A DNA stretch of 11,699 nt. It comes from UBA2022 sp964621555. GTDB lineage: Bacteria; Patescibacteriota; Dojkabacteria; SC72. Shown here piece after piece: positions 6,041 through 11,699 of the stretch (the stretch's first letter is position 1; the number at the start of each line of letters is the position of its first letter). The notes under the pieces were generated by a model. The model did not search any database. It saw only the letters and a program-made list of their open reading frames with translations, and was not told where the DNA came from. The position numbers and the translations under genes were made by a program. Location: positions 1-11,699 of the forward strand of contig CAZUOO010000024.1 of the NCBI GenBank assembly GCA_964621555.1, given 5' to 3'.

Positions 6041-6046
6041 GTATTA

Positions 6047-6074
6047 ATAATACAAAATAGATATGAACTCCCAA
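6047..6074 (-). promoter_or_regulatory. Promoter of the small nuclease-like gene, leaderless
   Basis: On the minus strand: TTGGGA (6074 to 6069; 4 of 6), a 16-bp spacer and TATTAT (6052 to 6047; 5 of 6). The ATG at 6040 is 6 nt after the -10, so the mRNA should begin about at the start codon. Confidence 0.5.
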
Positions 6075-6081
6075 ATTATGT

Positions 6082-6109
6082 TTTAAAGAAGAACTTATTG
6101 GTATATAAT
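6082..6109 (+). promoter_or_regulatory. Promoter of the ABC transporter gene, leaderless
   Basis: TTTAAA (6082-6087; 4 of 6), a 16-bp spacer and a perfect TATAAT (6104-6109). The ATG at 6118 is 8 nt downstream, leaving a leader of about 0-2 nt. The -35 regions of this promoter and of the divergent nuclease-like gene are only a few bp apart. Confidence 0.55.
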
Positions 6110-6117
6110 TCATAGAT

Positions 6118-7892
6118 ATGATACTAAACCCTACAGTAAAGGAATTCTCAAAACATAAAGACGTTGAAAATACTACATATCTTGGTCTCTTTAAATATAT
6201 CCTTTGGACATTAAAACTCAATTTCAAACTCCTTCCCACCGTTGTCATACTCCGTACCTTATATACATTCTACACAAATGTAGAACCTATACTACACGGG
6301 TATGTATGGGGAAGATTCATAGATACATTAATCGCTAGAGACTTTGATAATCTAAATGGTATCTTCATACTATATCTAGTTATACTTGGACTATCATTTG
6401 TATTTGGGGTTGTGAGCAATAGGATTGATGCGTATGGGAAAGTATATTCCATGTTTAGGTATCGAACATTTTTTGCAAATATAATCTCTAAACTTGGTAT
6501 CCCATCATTAGAGAATGCCCAGATTGGTAATAAGATATTTAGGGTAAATGATTCATACAATGACCTTTGGGGATTAACTCAAAAGGTAAGTAACCTAATA
6601 TCATTCTTGGTAACTCTAGGCATCTCTATTTCGGTAGTATTAACAGGTAACTATCAATATACATTCATAATACTCTTTGTTGTAATACTTCGTGCAGTAT
6701 TACATGGGAAAGAACTAAAAGAAGATTGGAAGTTTACATACGACCATACCGAGAATAAAAGGATAGGAGAAGCATTAATCAGTTCCGTGCTAAAGGTAGA
6801 GAGTTTAAAAGAGTTGCTACTTTCTGGGTCTAATAATTTCTTTGTAAGAAGATATAAGAGGTTCTACAATTTCTACTACTCTGTAATCGCTAATATGAGG
6901 ATACGTAAGGGATTGGTTGATACTGTTTTTGAGATAATATTTGTAGTAATCATTGGGCTTCTTCTCGCCTCTTTTATCCAAGGATATATACAAGAGACTG
7001 TTACAATAGGTGCTATAACCTTCTATCTTGCAGCATTTAGAACATATATCTCCTCGCTTAAAGGTTTCCTTGCAAGTGTAGTTGTGGTTGGAGAGGCTAA
7101 GGATAAGGTAAAGGATGCATATGATCTATCTAATATGGTAATTGAAGATAGTGTACGTGAGAATACCCTTGAAAAAGGTGGTAGGGTAACTATTGAGTTG
7201 AAAAATGTAAATTTTGTATACCCAAATAGTACTCATGAGGTTATCTCCGACCTTAACCTAACTATTAAACCTGGAGAGAAGATTGCAATTGTAGGGGAGA
7301 ATGGTGCGGGTAAAACAACACTAATGAACCTTCTCCTTTCCTTCTACCCTGTTACAAGTGGTCAAATATTAATAAATGGTATAGATATAAATACCCTCAA
7401 GCTTAGCTCTTGGTATAGAAAGGTTGGGATGTTGCTTCAATCTTTCAACTCCTATGATTTCATCTCATTACAAGATAATATTACAATGGGTAGGAAGAAG
7501 AATGGTAGGTTGGATAAGGTTATAAAGATGTTTGATATTGATGAGATTATGGGTAAGTATAGTTTTGGTCTTGACCAACTCCTTAGTCCGAAATATACAA
7601 ATGGTATATCTCCTAGCGGTGGTCAGTGGCAGAAGATTGCAATGGCAAGAACTCTCTTTAGAAACACTCCTGTAGTTATACTTGATGAACCAACCTCAGC
7701 GATGGATCCAGTTTCTGAGTCTAGAATATTTAGTAACTTGTTTGAGGATTTAAAAGAGAAGACAGTTATTATTATTTCTCATAGGTTCTCTACGGTTAAG
7801 AAGGCAGATACTATTATTGTTATGAAAGAAGGTAGGATTGTGGAGAAGGGTAGTCATGCACAACTACTTAAGTTAGATGGTATATATGCTAG
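6118..7892 (+). CDS. ABC exporter half-transporter (membrane plus ATPase domains), C-terminus in gap
   Basis: This is a type I (ABCB-like) exporter half, with transmembrane and nucleotide-binding domains in one chain, that would dimerise in the cytoplasmic membrane. About the first 330 residues hold hydrophobic helices (for example near 35-55, 85-105, 160-200 and 265-290). The ATPase domain shows Walker A GENGAGKTT (393-401), Q-loop LLQSFNSYDF, signature PSGGQWQKIAMAR (from 499), Walker B VVILDEP (519-525) with the catalytic Glu 524, and H-loop ISHR (His 555). The signature starts PSGGQ instead of LSGGQ. The ATPase site looks competent. The reading frame enters the assembly gap after residue 591; only the last few residues should be missing. 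No second half-transporter is adjacent, so it may be a homodimer. The substrate is unknown. Confidence 0.93.
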
Positions 7893-7992
7893 NNNNNNNN
7901 NNNNNNNNNNNNNNNNNNNNNNNNNNNNNNNNNNNNNNNNNNNNNNNNNNNNNNNNNNNNNNNNNNNNNNNNNNNNNNNNNNNNNNNNNNNN
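7893..7992. other. Assembly gap (100 N)
   Basis: A second run of exactly 100 N, between the convergent 3' ends of the ABC transporter and enolase genes. Any open frame drawn across it is an artefact. Both proteins are nearly complete at its edges, so the real missing sequence may be short. Confidence 0.97.
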
Positions 7993-9254
7993 TCCTCTAT
8001 CTCTAGAAGACGGTTGTATTTAGCTAACCTCTCGCCTCTATCAGGACCACCAAACTTACTCTGACTAGCACCTGTACCAACCACAAGATCAGCTATCATA
8101 TCATCATTAGTCTCTCCCCCTCTGTGAGATATAACTGCACTCATACCAGACTTATGCGTTAATCTAATTGCATCTAAGGTCTCTGATACTGTACCAATCT
8201 GATTAAGCTTTATCAAGACACTATTCATAGCCTTAAGATTAATACCTTTGGTTATTCTTTCTACATTGGTTGTTAATAGGTCATCACCCACTATCTGATA
8301 CTTATCTCCTGCCTTTCTCATTAAAAACTGCCATCCTACCCAATCAGACTGATCAAAGGTATCCTCTACAGAGAACATTGGATACCCCTTAAACCATTCT
8401 AATTGTTTCTCCAACCATTCAGTCCTACCCAATTCTAGGCCTTCTCTTTTGAGGATATACTTCTCAGAAGCTTTATCGTAGAACTCGGAGGCTGCTACAT
8501 CTATAGCCAATCTAAAATCAATGTATGGCTTATACCCAGCTTTCTCTATGCCTTGAAGAATTATCTCAAATGCCTCTTTATTGGATTTTAATTCACTAGG
8601 AGCATATGCTCCCTCAAATCCCACGTTAGCACTATATCCTTTCTCTACTAGTATGTCGTGAATAGCATGGAATATCTCAGCACCTGCTCTAAGTTTCTCT
8701 TTAAAGTTTACAAACCTAAATTCATCTGGCACTACCATATACTCCTGGAAATCTGTAGCCCAGTTACCGTGTAAACCACCTTCCATTACGAGTATCATTG
8801 GATTTGGTAGTTTTAAATCAGATTTATGATAGTTGTCGTTAGTATATATTTTGGCGAAGTATTCGTAGAGAGGTATCCCTTTATCTAATGCTGTAGCTCT
8901 ACAGAATGCCATAGAGAGAGAGAGTATTGAGTTACCTCCTAGGTTCTCTTTTAGTTTTGTTCCATCAAGATCAATTAGGAACTTATCGAACTCTTCCTGT
9001 GTTTTAAACTCCTTATTTACAATCTCTTTTTTAATCTGTTTGTTTACAATATCTACTGCTTTAAGCACTCCCTTACCTCTGTACCTAGATTTATCTCCAT
9101 CTCTCATCTCATGTACCTCAGTGTCCCCAGTTGAGGCTCCTGATGGTACTTCTCCTTTTGCTTTAACTCCACTATCAAGTGTAATGGTTGTAGATATTGT
9201 TGGGTATCCTCTTGAATCTAGTATCTCAATTGCTTTTACGTCTTTAATTCTCAT
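7993..9254 (-). CDS. eno: Enolase, divergent, C-terminus in gap
   Basis: Enolase converts 2-phosphoglycerate to phosphoenolpyruvate in glycolysis. Visible hallmarks, in order, are DSRGYPT, VPSGASTG, MRDGDKSRYRGKGV, DLDGTKLKENLGGNSIL, GGLHGNWATDFQEYM, NVGFEGAYAP, LAIDVAASEFY, FSVEDTFDQSDW, VGDDLLTTN, LIKLNQIGT, SHRGGET and SKFGGPDRGERLAKYNRLLEIE. Residues equivalent to the catalytic His, the two Glu, the metal-binding Asp/Glu and both Lys are kept. Several normally strict motifs are altered: VGDEGGFAP reads VGFEGAYAP, NGGxHA reads EGGLHG, and SHRSGET reads SHRGGET. About 420 residues are visible and only a short tail should be lost. It starts 17 bp after the SPFH gene stop on the same strand with no separate promoter seen, so the two are probably co-transcribed. 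Confidence 0.96.
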
Positions 9255-9271
9255 GTTGGGCAGTGTATTTC

Positions 9272-10120
9272 CTATTTATTTAAGTCTAGAATGAAGCTTG
9301 AGTTTGTACCTGTCATTACCTCTGGAAGAATACCGTTCCATTTCTCTAGGTATAGCTTCTTGATTAGGTTATCACTAAGGGTGGCTTGTTGTAGTCTCTG
9401 TGCTTCTGCTTCACCTTGTGATTTTGTAATTAAGGCCTTTTTCTTGAACTCCTCCTGTTGTGCCTTATACTCTTCTGTAGCTATCTTTTCCTTCTCTATC
9501 TGCTTCTGCTCTATGATTGTGATGTACTCATCCTGGAAAGATATTGATCTAATACCAAACTCATCAAGAATTATTCCATTCTCTTCAAAGCTAGGTGTTA
9601 GTTTCTCTGCAATCTGCTCGGATACTTCCTGTATATTACCCGTATACAAATCGAGTGCGGAGAAGCTTCTAGGCATATTTCTTGCCCATATTCTTGAGTC
9701 TGTTTTTACAATCTTCTCTACAACCTCAGATTCGGTTCCTAGTCTTTCTGCAATCTCCTTCACTTTTGTAGGGTTGATTGAGAACCTAACTGTATATCTA
9801 ACAGAGATCTGCTGTCCATCCTTTGTTGTTGTATCAACCGCATAGTCTTGATAGTTGGCGTGAGATATACTATTCGCCATTACATCTGGGGCAAGTGTCT
9901 CATATATGATCTTCTGTGTTCTATATACCAATACCTTATCTATTAAAGGTATCTTTACATGTAGTCCTGGTTTAGCAGGGTTCCCTACAATCTGTCCGAA
10001 CCTAGTTACCACACCAATTGTTCCATAGTTGATGCTATAGAAGGTGGAGGAGAGTATCATAATGATACCTGCAATTGCTGCTCCTGCAATTACAATCGTT
10101 TTTGGATTAATACCTTTCAC
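9272..10120 (-). CDS. SPFH/prohibitin (Band 7) family membrane protein
   Basis: This 282-aa protein has one N-terminal membrane helix (residues about 8-28, IVIAGAAIAGIIMILSSTF). An SPFH domain follows, beginning YGTIGVVTRFGQIVGNPAKPGLH, with DTTTKDGQQISVRYTVRFSI in its core. Residues about 200-245 form a charged Gln/Glu/Lys coiled coil (QIEKEKIATEEYKAQQEEFK) ending in SQGEAEAQR, typical of prohibitin and HflK/HflC-like proteins. These proteins form large ring or cage oligomers at the membrane and often organise proteases. No protease gene is seen beside it. The GTG start at 10120 follows TATTAT at 10132-10137 by 11 nt, so its leader would be only a few nucleotides. It leads the probable SPFH-enolase operon and is divergent from tRNA-Leu. 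Confidence 0.92.
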   Translation of the reverse strand: MKGINPKTIVIAGAAIAGIIMILSSTFYSINYGTIGVVTRFGQIVGNPAKPGLHVKIPLIDKVLVYRTQKIIYETLAPDVMANSISHANYQDYAVDTTTKDGQQISVRYTVRFSINPTKVKEIAERLGTESEVVEKIVKTDSRIWARNMPRSFSALDLYTGNIQEVSEQIAEKLTPSFEENGIILDEFGIRSISFQDEYITIIEQKQIEKEKIATEEYKAQQEEFKKKALITKSQGEAEAQRLQQATLSDNLIKKLYLEKWNGILPEVMTGTNSSFILDLNK

Positions 10121-10166
10121 GTTTTTTGAGAATAATAAGTTAGTTATATATTGTTACATTAAATCA

Positions 10167-10195
10167 TTGTTGAACGCAATTGTTTTTGGTAGAAT
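10167..10195 (+). promoter_or_regulatory. tRNA-Leu promoter
   Basis: TTGTTG (10167-10172), a 17-bp spacer and TAGAAT (10190-10195; 5 of 6). The tRNA begins 8 nt after the -10. A TTGAAC at 10170-10175 overlaps the -35 but has only a 14-bp spacer. Confidence 0.5.
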
Positions 10196-10203
10196 GTGCA
10201 CAA

Positions 10204-10292
10204 GCCGAGGTGGTGAAATTGGCAGACACGCTACCTTGAGGTGGTAGTGGGAGTTAAATCCCTTGCAGGTTCAAGTCCTGTCCTCGGCACCA
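10204..10292 (+). tRNA. tRNA-Leu(GAG) with encoded CCA
   Basis: The acceptor stem GCCGAGG (10204-10210) pairs with CCTCGGC (10282-10288), followed by discriminator A and CCA (10290-10292). The anticodon stem CTACC/GGTAG encloses loop TTGAGGT, giving anticodon GAG (10238-10240), which reads CUC and CUU leucine codons. A long variable arm (GGGA...TCCC) marks it as class II, as expected for Leu. The T-arm loop is TTCAAGT. The structure looks intact and functional. Confidence 0.97.
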
Positions 10293-10335
10293 TATACATA
10301 TACTCCCCATTTAGATAGTTAACTGACATATTTAC

Positions 10336-11622
10336 ATGGCAAGATCCATTTCCCGATTTCAAGCCCTTGTGATAGTTACCTCAGGTGTTGCCGGGTTCGT
10401 GTATGGTGTAGATCAAGTTGCAAAATCAGTGCTCAGAGGTGAATACGATGATCTTGAACATGGAGATTTCATTCTGGCTGATACTAATCCCGATATTCCT
10501 ACCTCATACTATATTCATGATCCATTTGGAATTATAACTGAGTCTGAAATTTCTGATATAGCCCCACGATTAATACATCACCCATACTCTACCGAACGAC
10601 CCAGAAATGAGGTAGTAGGTACTGAATCTCAAATGCAATGGGAATACAACTGGTCTCATTTAAGAAATCCTAATGAATTATCTCCAGATATTCTAAACCT
10701 AACTCCGTATGCGTATATCGATGTCCATGAAATTCCAGTGTTAGCAAAACTAGAAAGTCTTTTAGTACCAGGTATGGAGAATATATTGTTAGAATCAATT
10801 CTTAGTGAGTTTCCAGCATGTACTAAGTTTGATGTATTTCCTCTCACTCTACTTAATCAAGGAGACTATGGAGAACGAGTTGAAGAGCTTTTCAATGCTA
10901 ATATGGAACTTAATACTATCCGTGAAAGAATGTCTAATATGATTGGGGCGTACGAGAATCATGTTGCTAATAATCCTCTTGATGAACGAAATCCTATGAT
11001 TACTTCTAGAGCAGAGAAGCTTAGGATTTATGCGGCAGAAATATATTCAAAATACATATATCCTGTTCAAATGGAGCTTATGTGCAGGACCTCTCTTCTG
11101 AACCTGATTTTTGAAAGAGACGCACATTTGGATGTAAATGCGTTCGAAAATTATCTTTTGCATGAAGTCCCGGATGCACATTGTTTCAGGTGGGTTTCAA
11201 ATATAATTTCAATTCTTTCTCAAATTACAAATAGGCCTGAGATTTCACCTGTCTTTAAAAACAGTGATGGTTTTGTATTTAGTAAGGTGAGGGGAGAGTT
11301 TCCAAGCTTAAATAATTTTAGTGAGTGGTTTAGAGATTACTCTAATGATGCAGGTTGGGAGAGGATGAGTGGTATCTCATATGATGAGCTTCGAGAAAAA
11401 GCAAGGGGAAAGTTGATTGTAGCTATTACTTATGATGAATTTGGGGCAGACCATTCTGTAGTTCTAAGAAACATAGATTTAGGAGATGGAAGTGGGGGTA
11501 GATTGTGTAGAGCTCATTTAAATGGTAGTGTCCCTAGCGGTACTATGTACGATTTTCTACCTCCAGATTATTCATATTTTACCTCTAATACAACAGAGTT
11601 CTATTCAATTGACATTCTTTAA
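10336..11622 (+). CDS. Unknown membrane-anchored protein, possible papain-like cysteine hydrolase
   Basis: This 428-aa protein begins with a short basic N-terminus and one hydrophobic segment (residues about 8-29, ending VYGVDQVA), so it is probably anchored or exported. Residues 30-280 are unfamiliar, acidic and largely helical. The last 150 residues carry AHCFRWVSNIISIL (281-294), then GWERMSGISYDELREKARGK (340-359), LIVAITYD and ADHSVVLRNID (371-381). A Cys at the start of a helix, a GW...L...A..G stretch and a His before a hydrophobic strand recall CHAP/NlpC-P60 and other papain-like peptidoglycan hydrolases, with Cys283 and His373 as candidate catalytic residues. This is pattern-based and weak. 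It starts 43 bp after tRNA-Leu. I see no clear promoter or Shine-Dalgarno. Confidence 0.75.
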   Translation: MARSISRFQALVIVTSGVAGFVYGVDQVAKSVLRGEYDDLEHGDFILADTNPDIPTSYYIHDPFGIITESEISDIAPRLIHHPYSTERPRNEVVGTESQMQWEYNWSHLRNPNELSPDILNLTPYAYIDVHEIPVLAKLESLLVPGMENILLESILSEFPACTKFDVFPLTLLNQGDYGERVEELFNANMELNTIRERMSNMIGAYENHVANNPLDERNPMITSRAEKLRIYAAEIYSKYIYPVQMELMCRTSLLNLIFERDAHLDVNAFENYLLHEVPDAHCFRWVSNIISILSQITNRPEISPVFKNSDGFVFSKVRGEFPSLNNFSEWFRDYSNDAGWERMSGISYDELREKARGKLIVAITYDEFGADHSVVLRNIDLGDGSGGRLCRAHLNGSVPSGTMYDFLPPDYSYFTSNTTEFYSIDIL

Positions 11623-11635
11623 CCAAAGGAGAGTT

Positions 11636-11674
11636 ATGGGTGACTGTTGTACATATGATGAATTTGCAATATAA
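11636..11674 (+). CDS. 12-codon mini-ORF with strong Shine-Dalgarno (doubtful gene)
   Basis: ATG GGT GAC and following codons read MGDCCTYDEFAI then TAA. It is preceded by AAAGGAGAG (11625-11633) at good spacing, the only strong Shine-Dalgarno in the window. The peptide matches nothing I know. It overlaps a promoter for what seems to be a tRNA gene, so it may be coincidental. Confidence 0.2.
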   Translation: MGDCCTYDEFAI

Positions 11675-11675
11675 T
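11647..11675 (+). promoter_or_regulatory. Promoter of the probable right-edge tRNA
   Basis: TTGTAC (11647-11652), a 17-bp spacer and a perfect TATAAT (11670-11675). No protein start follows within the window. A tRNA-like 5' end begins 16 nt after the -10, similar to the left-edge tRNA (15 nt). Confidence 0.45.
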
Positions 11676-11691
11676 AACTAGTATTAGATTA

Positions 11692-11699
11692 GGGCGATT
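11692..11699 (+). tRNA. Possible tRNA 5' end cut by the window edge
   Basis: The last 8 bases, GGGCGATT, match the usual beginning of tRNAs such as Ala or Ile (7-nt acceptor strand plus T8). The promoter placed just upstream supports this. Eight bases alone cannot prove it. Confidence 0.35.

Noticed and set aside
9291..9845. Long open frame on the plus strand opposite the SPFH gene.
   Set aside because: It mirrors the SPFH coding frame, has a Ser/Phe/Cys-rich composition typical of an antisense shadow, and has no promoter or start signal.
11431..11666. 13-bp direct repeat TATGATGAATTTG (11431-11443 and 11654-11666), both read as YDEF.
   Set aside because: About one 13-bp match is expected by chance in a window this size, and nothing else around the copies matches.
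1..11699. Alternative genetic code with UGA as glycine, as in some CPR lineages.
   Set aside because: The recognised proteins are complete with no in-frame UGA and use ordinary glycine codons at conserved positions.
1..11699. CRISPR arrays, insertion sequences, transposases, integrases or phage structural genes.
   Set aside because: No regularly spaced repeats, terminal inverted repeats or recognisable mobile-element proteins were found on either strand.

Overview
The window looks like a scaffold piece from a compact, A+T-rich genome with a reduced-genome style: very short intergenic spaces, convergent genes whose stops are 1 bp apart or overlap, and almost no Shine-Dalgarno sequences. Divergent versions of universal proteins (enolase, TsaC/TsaE/TsaD, thioredoxin), a degenerate HD-GYP-like/CAP fusion and a small nuclease-like protein together suggest a Patescibacteria/CPR bacterium. 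That is an inference from overall character, not a phylogenetic result. UGA appears to be used as stop, which argues against the UGA=Gly CPR lineages. Two runs of exactly 100 N (4488-4587 and 7893-7992) are assembly gaps of unknown true size, and each cuts genes.

Layout. The left edge holds the 5' end of a minus-strand tRNA, with a promoter back-to-back to that of a plus-strand CAP-domain membrane protein (104-1378). A minus-strand thioredoxin (1380-1709/1718) converges on it. A regulatory-looking spacer follows (1719-1868), with divergent promoters, an 8-bp palindrome and a 16-bp direct repeat. Next comes an AAA+/DUF4143-type ATPase (1869-3053) whose stop overlaps the start of a TsaC-TsaE fusion (3053-4159). 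A minus-strand 120-aa unknown protein overlaps the end of that fusion. After gap 1 comes TsaD (4588-5556, N-terminus missing). TsaC, TsaE and TsaD all belong to the tRNA t6A37 modification pathway; TsaB is not visible.

Downstream of tsaD is a small three-way-junction RNA candidate with its own promoter and a terminal T-run (about 5599-5672). It is tail-to-tail with a minus-strand 122-aa putative BECR-fold nuclease (5672-6040). A divergent ABC exporter half-transporter (6118 into gap 2) converges through the gap on enolase (9254 down into the gap), which lies behind an SPFH/prohibitin-like membrane protein (9272-10120) in a probable operon. A complete tRNA-Leu(GAG) (10204-10292) precedes a 428-aa N-terminally anchored protein with features of a papain-like cysteine hydrolase. 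The right edge has a 12-codon ORF with the only strong Shine-Dalgarno in the window, a sigma70-like promoter and what looks like the first 8 nt of another tRNA.

The most striking general feature is promoter geometry. Several genes have a TATAAT-like -10 only 5-8 nt upstream of the start codon, which predicts leaderless mRNAs. The best candidates for something undescribed are the small structured RNA opposite the nuclease gene, the degenerate HD-GYP/CAP fusion and the 428-aa anchored protein.
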